Of a DNA stretch of 64,000 nucleotides, positions 17,890 to 26,829 are shown piece after piece. Location: positions 2,046,001 to 2,110,000 of the forward strand of contig JACKBQ010000002.1 in the NCBI GenBank assembly GCA_020634455.1, given 5' to 3'. The first letter of the stretch is position 1. Each line of letters starts with the position of its first letter. This DNA is from Ardenticatenaceae bacterium. GTDB lineage: Bacteria > Chloroflexota > Anaerolineae > Promineifilales > Promineifilaceae. The notes below the pieces were generated by a model. It was not told where the DNA came from and made no database searches. It was given only the letters and a program-made list of their open reading frames with translations. A program made the translations under genes and the position numbers.

Positions 17890-19251
17890 CTAAAGCTCCT
17901 GTAATCGTGGATTAAAAATTCGGTCCAGAGCAAAACCCACTAAAGCAAAACCAACACCACAAAACATCATTAATGCAGCTGGCTCAATAATCCAGTAGTA
18001 AAAACCATTAAACAAGGCACCCTGATTTCGCGCATCTGAGATGAGCTTACCCCAAGTAGGCAAAATAGGATCACCCAGACCAAGAATAGCCAATGCTGCC
18101 TCAAGAAAAACAAAAGAGGGAACCAGCGAAACAATACCAGGAATTACCAAAGGCAATAGCCGAGGAATCATGTACTGGAAAATAATGCGTGCATTACTTG
18201 CGCCATAGGCGCGTGCAGCGTCAATATATGCTAGCTCTTTTACTTGCAAGAAGGTAGCACGATAAGTCTTAATGGAAAGCCCAAATATACTGAACAGTAT
18301 GACCAAGCCTAGCATCAGCCAGATACTTCGAGAGTAAAGGGTTCCGACCATAATTAAGATGGGTAACAACGGAATAATGTTATTCACTTCCGTGATGCGT
18401 TGAATAACAGCATCAACAATGCCGCCATACCAAACACCCACAGCAGCAATGCATAAAGAGGCAATGGTTGTGCCCAAGGCGGCAATTAGACCAAACGACA
18501 TAGCAATTGGTGTGCCCCATAAAAGCGCAACCGTAAGGTCACGACGACGATGATCTGTGCCGGCTAAGCCATGAACCAAGCCATAGCTCACAAAAGTCGT
18601 CTCTACTTCTGAATCTTGTTCAAATAGCAAAACTGACAGCTTTAGCTGGTAGGTCCCTTTCAAAACTTGTAAGCCTTCCTGCTCCGGGTCATCAAAAAGC
18701 CCTTTTTCGGCTGGTATCCCTTCAATGCCGGTCGCACGTTCCAGGCGCCGCTGTAAACGACTATCTTGGGAAAACCGGAAAGATGATGAGGCAGACGGAG
18801 AAAACTCACCGGCACGTATCTCATTACCGTCTGGCGTATACCATAGCATTTCTACGTGCGGTTGCTTTTGGTCATACGTCGCATCAAAAAATACGATCAG
18901 TTCCGGGGGAAACTCATCATATTGATAATCGAACTCATATGTGTAAATTACTTCACGCGTATCTTCAGACAAGTTCTCAGAGGTTGGATTACCATCACCT
19001 TCTTCGCTTTTGAAGATAATAGTTTCTGGGCGTTGAATGTCACTAAACCAATTTTGCCAAACAGGCCAGGCATTTCGGGGATACTCTGCCCAAACATCTT
19101 CACCGCCACGCCAAAGTCTAACAGCTTCGCTGTATGGGATAAATATGGGTGTGGCAAAGGCCAAAATGATCAAAAAAGCAATAATGATCAAGCCAAAAAC
19201 GGCCGAAGGATATTGTCTTAACTTCTTTATATTTGCTAGAACCGCATTCAT
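17890..19251 (-). CDS. Peptide ABC permease, DppC type, with large external insert
   Basis: 453 residues, against about 300 for DppC. The C-terminal 210 residues are a normal DppC with the EAA loop (DAARAYGASNARIIFQYMIPRLLP) and LEAALAILGLGDP. After the first membrane span (17-36) comes an added polar region of roughly 190 residues (about 40-230) rich in Glu, Tyr and Ser. It should lie outside the membrane, where it could meet the binding protein. It overlaps no neighbour and lies 2 bp after the DppB gene. Part of the 15.6-23.2 kb operon. Confidence 0.93.
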   Translation of the reverse strand: MNAVLANIKKLRQYPSAVFGLIIIAFLIILAFATPIFIPYSEAVRLWRGGEDVWAEYPRNAWPVWQNWFSDIQRPETIIFKSEEGDGNPTSENLSEDTREVIYTYEFDYQYDEFPPELIVFFDATYDQKQPHVEMLWYTPDGNEIRAGEFSPSASSSFRFSQDSRLQRRLERATGIEGIPAEKGLFDDPEQEGLQVLKGTYQLKLSVLLFEQDSEVETTFVSYGLVHGLAGTDHRRRDLTVALLWGTPIAMSFGLIAALGTTIASLCIAAVGVWYGGIVDAVIQRITEVNNIIPLLPILIMVGTLYSRSIWLMLGLVILFSIFGLSIKTYRATFLQVKELAYIDAARAYGASNARIIFQYMIPRLLPLVIPGIVSLVPSFVFLEAALAILGLGDPILPTWGKLISDARNQGALFNGFYYWIIEPAALMMFCGVGFALVGFALDRIFNPRLQEL

Positions 19252-19253
19252 AC

Positions 19254-20402
19254 TTATTCCCTTTTTTGCCCAACTCGTACACGCGGGTCAACAAGCGCGT
19301 AAATAAAATCCAACAAGAAAACTGTTAATGCCAGTAAATATGCATAAACAACAATATTAGCCAAGATTACTGGTGTGTCGAAGGCGCCAATCGATCTAAA
19401 GTAAAGCTCACCAATTCCCGGCCAGTTGAATACGGTTTCCAAAATAATGGCCCCGGTCCACAAGCTAATCAGCAAAAAGGCAAAACTGGTAACGATGTTG
19501 GGTAATGTTGGCCGCAAGATGTATCGTCTTTCAATCATTTTGTCGGTTAGGCCTTTGGCCTTGGCCATATCTACATAATCTTCGCTAGAAAAAATTAGGA
19601 AAAACGTGCGCCAGGTATATGCATTCAAAAAGATGGCATTAATTACGATTGCCCCAATGGGCAAAATCATATGCTTCAGCAAACTGCGAGCGTAATCTAG
19701 GGTATTGTCCGGGGGAGGGGCATCTACCATACCACCGAAGGGCAACCAACCTAGAATACTGGCAAAAATAAGTATTAAAAACAGGCCATAAAACCAGCCT
19801 GGAGCAGATGAGGTAGGTGCCATGCCAAGGATAAATTTGTCCAAAAAACTTCCATACCGTCTTGATAAACTCAAGCCTACAGAAAGGCTGGCAAAAAAGA
19901 GTATTAAATTACCAGTACCAAAGAGGATTAATGTCGAAGGTAAGCGTTCGAGGATGATGTTACGGACTAATCTGGACCCGCTATCACTGACGAGAAATTC
20001 TGAAAAGCCTAAATTAAGAGTTAATGCGTCTGAAAGGTATCTGAAGCTACGTATGATAAATGGTTGATCAAGGCCAAAACGTTGCTCAGCAAATGCAATA
20101 CGTTCTTCCAGGATTCTTGAACGCTCTTCTTCAGGTAACTGTCGGTATTCTTGATCTGCGGTTAAAGCAAGTACCGTTTGTTCACGGATCGTACCGCGAC
20201 GAATTTCATCAACATGTCCCCCCATGTTGGCAATGATGATAGTGATGTAGACACCAGCAACTACGGTCAGGAACAGTGCAAAAAGCTTAAGTGCAGTATA
20301 ACGCGCAAGTCGCGTAATGGTCTCTGAACGGGCTTTTCTGGATGAAGATTCTATTGATTCGACATCTACTTCGACATCAAGATTAAAGGCTTCTTGGCTC
20401 AT
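19254..20402 (-). CDS. Peptide ABC permease, DppB type
   Basis: 382 residues from the ATG at 20402, which has AAGGGTAGCTTT before it; the longer frame to 20486 adds 28 residues without hydrophobic or family character. Membrane spans start near residue 35 (LKLFALFLTVVAGVYITIII). The EAA loop is DYVDMAKAKGLTDKMIERRY and the end ALVDPRVRVGQKRE is typical. About 60 polar residues after the first span form an external loop. It pairs with the DppC-type permease encoded next. Confidence 0.94.
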   Translation of the reverse strand: MSQEAFNLDVEVDVESIESSSRKARSETITRLARYTALKLFALFLTVVAGVYITIIIANMGGHVDEIRRGTIREQTVLALTADQEYRQLPEEERSRILEERIAFAEQRFGLDQPFIIRSFRYLSDALTLNLGFSEFLVSDSGSRLVRNIILERLPSTLILFGTGNLILFFASLSVGLSLSRRYGSFLDKFILGMAPTSSAPGWFYGLFLILIFASILGWLPFGGMVDAPPPDNTLDYARSLLKHMILPIGAIVINAIFLNAYTWRTFFLIFSSEDYVDMAKAKGLTDKMIERRYILRPTLPNIVTSFAFLLISLWTGAIILETVFNWPGIGELYFRSIGAFDTPVILANIVVYAYLLALTVFLLDFIYALVDPRVRVGQKRE

Positions 20403-20525
20403 AAAGCTACCCTTTTCCTTGCTTATTTTCTCTTCAAACTCAGGACAGAAAGAACAGGTTGGAAGCAGCTTTGAAACCACCTCCAACCTGAAAAAGATCT
20501 AAATTGGCAAAAGCCTATTTAGGTT

Positions 20526-20562
20526 TGCAATAGGCAAGGTCTGGTAGACCTTACCTATTGCA
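20526..20562 (-). promoter_or_regulatory. Strong hairpin between binding-protein and permease genes
   Basis: TGCAATAGG-C-AAGGTCT pairs with AGACCTT-A-CCTATTGCA around a 3-nt loop: 16 pairs and one mismatch. It lies 21 bp past the stop of the binding protein, without a T run. Such hairpins commonly protect the upstream message, giving more binding protein than permease. Confidence 0.7.
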
Positions 20563-20582
20563 CAAGTGAGGTTTAACGGACT

Positions 20583-23201
20583 TTAGGGAGCCGTTACGAA
20601 CTGGTACTCGCCGAGGCTTGGCAAAGCAACCAGGTTAGAAACGACAACAACCTCAAGACGGTTTGAACCTTCTACAAGGGCATTCGTTGTGTCTGCATCC
20701 AGGACAACTTCCCAGAGGCCATCTTCAACTACGGCCGCTTCACCAGCACCAACCTGTACCCCAGTTGCATCGAAGAGCAAGTAGGTCACGGAACTAATGT
20801 CGTCAGCAGCATATGGGCCACCAAATACGTCAATGAAGACATCGAAGGCGGCTTCCTCACCAATGGTGACACGACTTGGGCCATCAACCTCAACCGCTGC
20901 GATTGCCGGGGCGGCAAAACCAGCGAAGCGGTTAGCTGCGTCTGGATGTGGCTCGTAGCGGGTCAAGATTGCCTGACCTTCTACTGGGAATACACCAGAG
21001 AGGAAGTAGATGTTGGTGCCCAGGTAGTAGTGGCCGTAACGACGGGCAAACTCAGCCAGATTGGCGTAACGAGCAGCAGCGTCGTCGGTGGAAATGTAAG
21101 CGCCCAGGGTAGCAGCGTACGGAATGAAGTTTTCTTCCGTAGCGGTAGCCAATTCAGCAGCGAATACTTCCAAAGACGGGCCAGAAATCAAATTGGTTTG
21201 TTCGATTTCGTTCGCTTCTGCTTTGTCAGGCGTAAAGGCGAAACCACCATTTGCTTCACCACGGAGCATCAGCGCCATGTTGTGCCATGCTGCATCTGCG
21301 TAGTCGTAGGTGGGCCACCAGGATACAACCATGTTTTCAGCGTCAAGCTGAGCGTTGTCGGCATAATATTCAATGGTGAGCGGATCAGTAGAAACGATGC
21401 GCGTGCCTTTGAATGCGGACAAGAACTGATCCAGGTTCGGGGCCAGGGATTCATCGTAGTACGGGCTGTCCGGGTTACCAAGGTCGAAGGTGATGATCAT
21501 CCCCATGACGAAGTCAGCCGGGCTCAGCGGGCTGCCATCGTGCCAGGTGATGGTGTCAAACATGTCAGCCGGGTAGGTGACAGTGCTCTTGAATACGGCC
21601 GTTTGCGTTTCAGTATACACATCGGCAGCAGTCAGGAAGACCTGGTTTGCAGCATCCCAACCAGCGATTGCATCATCGGGAACTACGATTTCAGGCTCGA
21701 AGCTCAGGGTAATCCAGTCAGAAGACGGAGAAACGCCAGCCGGGAAGCCTTCTTTTACCACAACTTCAGCACTCTCGATGCGGTTCGGGATAGCGATACC
21801 CGTGTTCGGATCACTATACAGAGCAGATTCACCAATAGCACGTTTTACCATGTTATCGAAGACCCAGTTAGAACCGCCAATCGGGTTCCACGGTTGGGTG
21901 AAGACACTTGGCAGAGCGATAGTCATGGAACCACCAACTTCGTCAATGAAGCGAACGGTCTTGGCCCAGATACCAGCGCCGCTAATACCGCCAGCCAGGT
22001 CTGTAGATACAGACACCTGGTCGCTGAACGGCACCAATGTGGTACGGCTGGTTACCCATACGCGGGTGGAAAACTCGGCAGCCATTGGCAGAATTTCTTC
22101 CATCAAAGCGGCGCGTTCGGCCAGATCAGCAAAATCATTGTTGAACAGACGCAAGGAAAGAGCATCAAATTCGGGGGTTGGTTCGTAAACCTGCCACGAC
22201 GGCCACGGAACACCACGCGAGGTGTAGAAGAAATCAAAGTTGTCGGTATCGCTACGGGAAATAGCGGTCTGGCTCCAGGCACCGGTGTACAGGTTCCATT
22301 GACATTCTGCGGGGTCAGAGCTAATCCACAGCGGGCTCAATTCACCGGAGGTGCGCTCTACGCGCTCAATGGTGAAGCCCATGGTTTCCAACTGGTTGGC
22401 AACGTAGTTACCAATTTCCAGACGGGTGTCTTCGATACGGATGAGGAAAATGAGGTTAACTGGTGCACCAGCATAGTTCCACTTACCATCAACCATTTCA
22501 GCGCCCAAACCTTCCATTTCAGTAGCAATGATTTCATTGGCTTTGTCGAAGTTGTAAGCGTACTTGGCTTCAATGGAGCGGATTGCAGCAGCGTAACGAC
22601 CACGGTCAGCGCCAGCTTCAGAGATGGTGGTGTACTTCGGCACAGCCAAACCACCGTACAGCTCGTCAGCAACATAGTCACGGTCAATTGCCCAGTTCAT
22701 AGCTTCGCGGATAGCACGATTGTTGAACGGGTTCAACACGTTTTCGTCAGCGCAAACACCGTTGTTGAAGAAGATTTCATCGTACAGACCGTACTGGGTA
22801 ACAGCAGTGATGTTACCAGCATCGGCGATTGCCTGAACAGCAGCTGCGCCACCTACGTCGTCAGCGAACATATCAATGTCGCCAGCAGCCAGACGGGCAA
22901 TTGCGGAATCCTGATTCGGCTCCTCAACAAAGATGATGTTGTCCAGCCAACCACCCGTGCGATTTGCTTCCTCTTCGCTCATTGGGTTAACTTCAACGGT
23001 TTCCACAACCGTTTCGGTGACTGTTTCAGTAACCACACGGGTAACCTCAACAACAGTTTCCTGATTCTCGCCAGGAACTTCGACAACCTCGGTCTCGGTA
23101 ACCACGCGGGTTACTTCCACGACCTCGGCTGGCGCTGAACAAGCAACGGCAACAAGGCCAGCGATGAACAGCAACAAAATAAGAGATAAGGTTTTCTTCA
23201 T
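20583..23201 (-). CDS. Family-5 solute-binding lipoprotein, apparently circularly permuted
   Basis: 872 residues. Signal peptide with lipobox (LVAVACSAP), then a V-T-E linker (23-70). The SBP_bac_5 blocks are out of order. The part normally late in the family comes first: AARLAAGDIDMF-like segment near 95, NRAIREAMNWAIDRDYV near 160, NLYTGAW near 305. The part normally first (MTIALPSVFTQPWNPIGG) starts near 425, and WHDGSPLSPADFVMGM is near 551. The piece that normally follows (YYLGTNIYFLSGVFPVEG) is near 724. An Ig-like domain ends the protein (770-872). SD GAGGAG precedes the ATG. It is the receptor of the peptide importer and heads its operon. Confidence 0.88.
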   Translation of the reverse strand: MKKTLSLILLLFIAGLVAVACSAPAEVVEVTRVVTETEVVEVPGENQETVVEVTRVVTETVTETVVETVEVNPMSEEEANRTGGWLDNIIFVEEPNQDSAIARLAAGDIDMFADDVGGAAAVQAIADAGNITAVTQYGLYDEIFFNNGVCADENVLNPFNNRAIREAMNWAIDRDYVADELYGGLAVPKYTTISEAGADRGRYAAAIRSIEAKYAYNFDKANEIIATEMEGLGAEMVDGKWNYAGAPVNLIFLIRIEDTRLEIGNYVANQLETMGFTIERVERTSGELSPLWISSDPAECQWNLYTGAWSQTAISRSDTDNFDFFYTSRGVPWPSWQVYEPTPEFDALSLRLFNNDFADLAERAALMEEILPMAAEFSTRVWVTSRTTLVPFSDQVSVSTDLAGGISGAGIWAKTVRFIDEVGGSMTIALPSVFTQPWNPIGGSNWVFDNMVKRAIGESALYSDPNTGIAIPNRIESAEVVVKEGFPAGVSPSSDWITLSFEPEIVVPDDAIAGWDAANQVFLTAADVYTETQTAVFKSTVTYPADMFDTITWHDGSPLSPADFVMGMIITFDLGNPDSPYYDESLAPNLDQFLSAFKGTRIVSTDPLTIEYYADNAQLDAENMVVSWWPTYDYADAAWHNMALMLRGEANGGFAFTPDKAEANEIEQTNLISGPSLEVFAAELATATEENFIPYAATLGAYISTDDAAARYANLAEFARRYGHYYLGTNIYFLSGVFPVEGQAILTRYEPHPDAANRFAGFAAPAIAAVEVDGPSRVTIGEEAAFDVFIDVFGGPYAADDISSVTYLLFDATGVQVGAGEAAVVEDGLWEVVLDADTTNALVEGSNRLEVVVVSNLVALPSLGEYQFVTAP

Positions 23202-23648
23202 AGGTATTCTCCTCGTAAAGAATTTGTCAAACTGAATCTGAGCAATTTGACGTGAAATGAGTAAAAACCAACTGCAAGGGTATATACCTCTAGCAATTTT
23301 ATGAAAGCAATTACAAACAAGAGACGCTGTTTACAATTGTCTTTTTAGAGTTTGGGGCTCACTTGATTGGTGGTGTGTTAGAACACGCAATGAGCTAATG
23401 AATTTGTTAAAGCAAAAAAAACCAACGCCAAATAATGGGATGGTTTTAAATATGCAAATATTCTTGTTGATCTTTGGGCAAATATGCCATATTGAGATTT
23501 CTCTTCTTCTCACGTTAACCATGCAGAATGGTGATAGAATTATACGGATAACTGCAATGGATGTCAAACGGGGGTCAATTAGGGGAACGTGTAGGGGTGA
23601 CAAGGTGACATCCTTCCTTATTTTTAAAGATTTTTAAAGGCAGAGAAA
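23202..23648. other. Divergent gap between binding protein and dapF-like gene
   Basis: About 450 AT-rich bases between divergently read genes, so both promoters should be here. GAGGAGAATACC is the ribosome site for the minus-strand gene. A fragment of the GGTGACAAGGTGAC repeat is at 23594-23613. On the minus strand TTGCTT, 18 bases, TATATA (near 23280-23310) is a possible promoter, weakly supported. No gene seen. Confidence 0.45.
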
Positions 23649-24509
23649 ATGAAATTTTCAAAATATCATGGCTTAGGGAATATATACATTGTACTTGAGC
23701 CGGAATTGCAAGCAACTTTGATTACCAGAGCAATGATCCAAACTATTTGCGATCCGCATTTTGGGGTGGGATCTGATGGCATTTTATGGGGACCCCTTGC
23801 AAGTGAAACCTGCGATTTTGGCGTGCGCATCTATAACCCTGATGGCAGTGATGCAGAAAAAAGTGGCAATGGGCTTCGTATTTTTGCCCGGTATTTACTG
23901 GACACGGGTCGTGTAGGGCATGAAGCATTCGATGTGGAAACATTGGGCGGGCCAGTAACCTGCACTATTGCCGCTGATTTGCGCACAATTCGAGCGGAAA
24001 TGGGGCAGGTTCGTTTTTGCAGTGAAGAAATTCCAGTGACGGGGCCGCCACGGGATGTTCTAAATGAAGAAATGGAGGTAGGGGATCGCACCTTCCGCTT
24101 TTGTGCAGCAACGCTGGGAAATCCGCACTGTGTGGTTTTGCTGGACGAACCGCCCACGGCCGAACTGGCGCAGCGGTATGGCCCCTTTATCGAACATTCG
24201 CCCCTCTTCCCGCGCCGCACCAACGTCCAATTCTTGTACGTGCGCGATCGGCAGAACATCCAGATTGAAATTTGGGAACGAGGGGCCAGCTACACCCTTG
24301 CCTCTGGCAGCAGCAGCACGGCGGCAACGGCCGTTGCCCACCGGTTGGGCCTCTGCGACAATGCTGTCACGGTACACATGCCTGGCGGCACCCTCTCTGT
24401 TGCTCTGGATGAAAACTTTTATGGCACCCTCATTGGTCCCGTGACCAAAATTTGCGACGGTGAAATTGCTCCAGAGATGTTTGGCCGAAAAGTAGAGATT
24501 GGAGATTGA
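23649..24509 (+). CDS. Diaminopimelate epimerase homologue with Ser/Ser active site
   Basis: 286 residues with the full DapF fold: KYHGLGN, FGVGSDGIL, IYNPDGSDAEKSGNGLR, TLGNPHCVV, WERGASYTLASGSSS. In DapF two cysteines do the two-base epimerisation (C-G-N-G and A-C-G). Here both are Ser: residue 72 (EKSGNG) and residue 219 (LASGSS). The N-terminal GNDF/GNDY is GNIY. The authentic reaction should be badly impaired, so this may be a subfamily with another substrate or mechanism. No other lysine gene is nearby; a MOSC protein follows at once. The annotation 'dapF' would be unsafe. Confidence 0.85.
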   Translation: MKFSKYHGLGNIYIVLEPELQATLITRAMIQTICDPHFGVGSDGILWGPLASETCDFGVRIYNPDGSDAEKSGNGLRIFARYLLDTGRVGHEAFDVETLGGPVTCTIAADLRTIRAEMGQVRFCSEEIPVTGPPRDVLNEEMEVGDRTFRFCAATLGNPHCVVLLDEPPTAELAQRYGPFIEHSPLFPRRTNVQFLYVRDRQNIQIEIWERGASYTLASGSSSTAATAVAHRLGLCDNAVTVHMPGGTLSVALDENFYGTLIGPVTKICDGEIAPEMFGRKVEIGD

Positions 24510-24510
24510 C

Positions 24511-25065
24511 ATGACAATTAAGCATTTGGCAATGGAAGAATTGGAAGCGGGTCTAGACCATATCCGGCAATCGCCCAAGGATGAGGGCGTGCTGGAGATG
24601 ATTGTCAGACGGCCGTCTATTGACGAGCGCGAACTGCTGCATGAGGGGGATTTGGATACGGCCGTGGGGCTGGTCGGGGATAACTGGCAGGCGCGCGGCA
24701 GCAAATCCACCCCCGATGGCTCCGCCCACCCCGAAGCCCAGCTCACCCTGATGAACAGCCGTGCCGCTGATCTGGTCGCCCAAAGCCTGGACCGTTGGGC
24801 CCTGGCTGGCGACCAACTCTATGTTGATTTTGACCTGAGCGAGGAGAACATTCCCCCTGGCACGCGCCTGGCAATTGGAACGGCCGTTGTGGAAGTAACG
24901 GCCAAACCACACACGGGCTGCCAAAAGTTTGTGGCCCGCTTTGGCAAGGATGCTATGAAATTTGTCAATTCCCCCGTGGGCAAGCAGCTTCACCTGCGCG
25001 GCATCAACACCAAAGTTATCCAGCCGGGCACCATTCGCATTGGGGATACGATTACAAAACTGTAG
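24511..25065 (+). CDS. MOSC-domain protein
   Basis: 184 residues from the ATG at 24511, one base after the dapF-like stop; GGAGA precedes it. The conserved Cys motif is in VTAKPHTGCQKFVARFG, and LRGINTKVIQPGTIRIGD is the family's end. MOSC domains (MoCo sulfurase C-terminal) bind sulfur or mediate molybdenum-cofactor-dependent reactions; proteins of this size are often YiiM-like or unassigned. The tight spacing implies translation coupled to the dapF-like gene. The TAG stop lies in the palindromic repeat that follows. Confidence 0.82.
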   Translation: MTIKHLAMEELEAGLDHIRQSPKDEGVLEMIVRRPSIDERELLHEGDLDTAVGLVGDNWQARGSKSTPDGSAHPEAQLTLMNSRAADLVAQSLDRWALAGDQLYVDFDLSEENIPPGTRLAIGTAVVEVTAKPHTGCQKFVARFGKDAMKFVNSPVGKQLHLRGINTKVIQPGTIRIGDTITKL

Positions 25066-25129
25066 AGACGCTGCAATGCAACGTCTTTAGGAAATAGTGC
25101 AACGCCTCCACGGATTACAACGTCTCTAC
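25062..25129. repeat. GTAGAGACG palindromic element supplying two stop codons
   Basis: 68 bp between convergent genes, bounded by GTAGAGACG and CGTCTCTAC, with an inner TGCAATGCAACGTC. The TAG of the left end stops the MOSC gene (25063-25065) and the TAG of the right end stops the minus-strand gene (25126-25128). It is related to the shorter element at 38234-38262. Confidence 0.85.
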
Positions 25130-26646
25130 TGCGGCACTTTTTCCAGCCGCCGGATGCCATCCTGATCCAAAATCAGGCGCAGCTGGCGGTTTTCTTTACG
25201 CACGTCGGGCTGTACGGTTTTGTAGCGGGAAATCAGGTTCACGTGGTACACCTTGTGGCACATTAACGAAACCAATTCATCATTGCGAATGACAAACCGT
25301 TCCTGAGTGGGCTCTGCCATCTTGTTGAGAAAATGGCGCACGTCAAAGCGCAAAATATCGTTGATGCCCGTAATTTCCGGGAAACCGGGCAAAACCTTCT
25401 CCGCATTCTTGATTTGCAGCTCGATTTCCTTGGTGTAGCAGATAATTTTTTCCCCACGACCTTCATTAGAAATGTCTGTAATATGGTCCCTGTTACGCGC
25501 ACGCAGCACCGACAGCGGCACCTCTCGCTCCTGAATGAACCGCACTTTTTCCCGCAGCACGCCCAACCGATGCTTGCCATCCTGTGTGCGAATAACAATG
25601 CGCCGGTCAAACAGATAATTTTCCAGCTGCTTGGCAAAGACAATGCGGCTAATCTCTTTAATGCGATCCTTAAACATGTAACCCACCACCAGCGCAATAA
25701 AAAATGGCAGGGTAAAGTTGCCAAATTGCAGTTGGAAGTAAAAAGCAACGGCCGTTGCGAACACCATCGCCAAGCCCGCTGCAAAGGATAAAATCAACTG
25801 CTCCCAATATTTCCCATCTGGCTGCACATCGGTGTTCAAAAATAGCACGCTAGACGCATACTTCTTCAAAATGGAGGCGCGATAAAGGTACGTTTCGTTA
25901 TCGCTGTTCTCTAGCAAAATGGATTCATACCCGCGTGTTTTGCGGTATTTGGCTTCTCGCGTCGTCAATTCGCTCAGCGCCAGCTTGTAATCCTCCCGGT
26001 TCGTCTTCTTTAGATATTCATTCACAATCTGGAACATTTCGACCGCACTTTCTTCCAGCAAAATGCTGATCGATTCATCCGTGAACAGAAAGGCTGTAAA
26101 AACCGCCGGGGGTACGTTGGGCAAATTAAAATCAGCCAGCAGTGCCCGGTACCGCTCGGCAAAACGGGCGGCTTCCGTAATAAATTCATCCACCAAATTG
26201 TGTACCAGATAATGCGTTTTGCCGTGTGGGGTAGCCTGCACCTCCGCTACGCGCCGCTCGATGAGAATAAAATGCTCACGCAAGGCGCTCTTGAGCATGG
26301 CGCTGAGCAGCTTCATCTGGGTGATAATTTGGTCGTGTACGGCCGTTTGGCTCACCCAATCCCCCTGCTGCACCAGTTTTTCAATCATGCGCAGCGGCGA
26401 ACGGTCACTTTCCGTAAATTCGCGCAGGTTCAGGCTGGGCGTCTTCAGGCGAATGTGGCTCTGCACGTCCTGGTAAAACGTTTGCCTGGGGTACGTTTGC
26501 GGCGTGATGCCCAAACTCTGCGGCACAAAAAAGTAGGTGGCAATCTGGTAGCGGGTTTTCTGGTCGGCGTGTAGTTCGTAATCCAGCTTAATTTCAATCT
26601 GGTACTGATCGTGATGCTTCACCGACTGTTGAATAGTCTCAAGCAT
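25126..26646 (-). CDS. Unknown protein with two central membrane spans
   Basis: 506 residues. Not recognised. A basic/polar N-terminal half (1-270), two adjacent hydrophobic segments (about 285-325: LILSFAAGLAMVFATAVAFY and FTLPFFIALVVGYMF) and a charged C-terminal half. No nucleotide-binding or protease motif was seen. A GGAGG ribosome site lies 11 bases before the ATG at 26646. It is transcribed after the giant fusion lipoprotein, 183 bp away, with a repeat between. The TAG stop comes from the palindromic element next to it. Confidence 0.75.
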   Translation of the reverse strand: MLETIQQSVKHHDQYQIEIKLDYELHADQKTRYQIATYFFVPQSLGITPQTYPRQTFYQDVQSHIRLKTPSLNLREFTESDRSPLRMIEKLVQQGDWVSQTAVHDQIITQMKLLSAMLKSALREHFILIERRVAEVQATPHGKTHYLVHNLVDEFITEAARFAERYRALLADFNLPNVPPAVFTAFLFTDESISILLEESAVEMFQIVNEYLKKTNREDYKLALSELTTREAKYRKTRGYESILLENSDNETYLYRASILKKYASSVLFLNTDVQPDGKYWEQLILSFAAGLAMVFATAVAFYFQLQFGNFTLPFFIALVVGYMFKDRIKEISRIVFAKQLENYLFDRRIVIRTQDGKHRLGVLREKVRFIQEREVPLSVLRARNRDHITDISNEGRGEKIICYTKEIELQIKNAEKVLPGFPEITGINDILRFDVRHFLNKMAEPTQERFVIRNDELVSLMCHKVYHVNLISRYKTVQPDVRKENRQLRLILDQDGIRRLEKVPQ

Positions 26647-26664
26647 AAGGCAAATCCTCCAAAA

Positions 26665-26731
26665 CGTAGCCGCGCTTTCTTAACGCGCCATTTTTGCGGC
26701 AAATGAGCGAGGTTTGGCAACCTCGGCTACG
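26665..26731. repeat. CGTAGCCG...CGGCTACG palindromic repeat
   Basis: Outer arms CGTAGCCG and CGGCTACG enclose two smaller hairpins (GCGCTTTCTTAACGCGC-like and GAGGTTTGGCAACCTC). It is related to the repeats at 31981-32005 and 57019-57068. Confidence 0.7.
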
Positions 26732-26829
26732 AAATTGGCATTTAGGGGGCAAAAGAGGTGCGAAGAGATCGCGGGTTGGTGGTCTATCCATCTTGGCCTC
26801 GATTCGTTGGGAAAGTATTGTAGGAAAAA

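Noticed and set aside
20403..20486. 28-residue N-terminal extension of DppB
   Set aside because: No hydrophobic or family character; the ATG at 20402 has a good ribosome site.
20946..23138. 730-codon open frame on the plus strand
   Set aside because: It is the complement of the 872-residue binding protein gene, has no family motif or signal, and reflects the skewed codon use of that gene.
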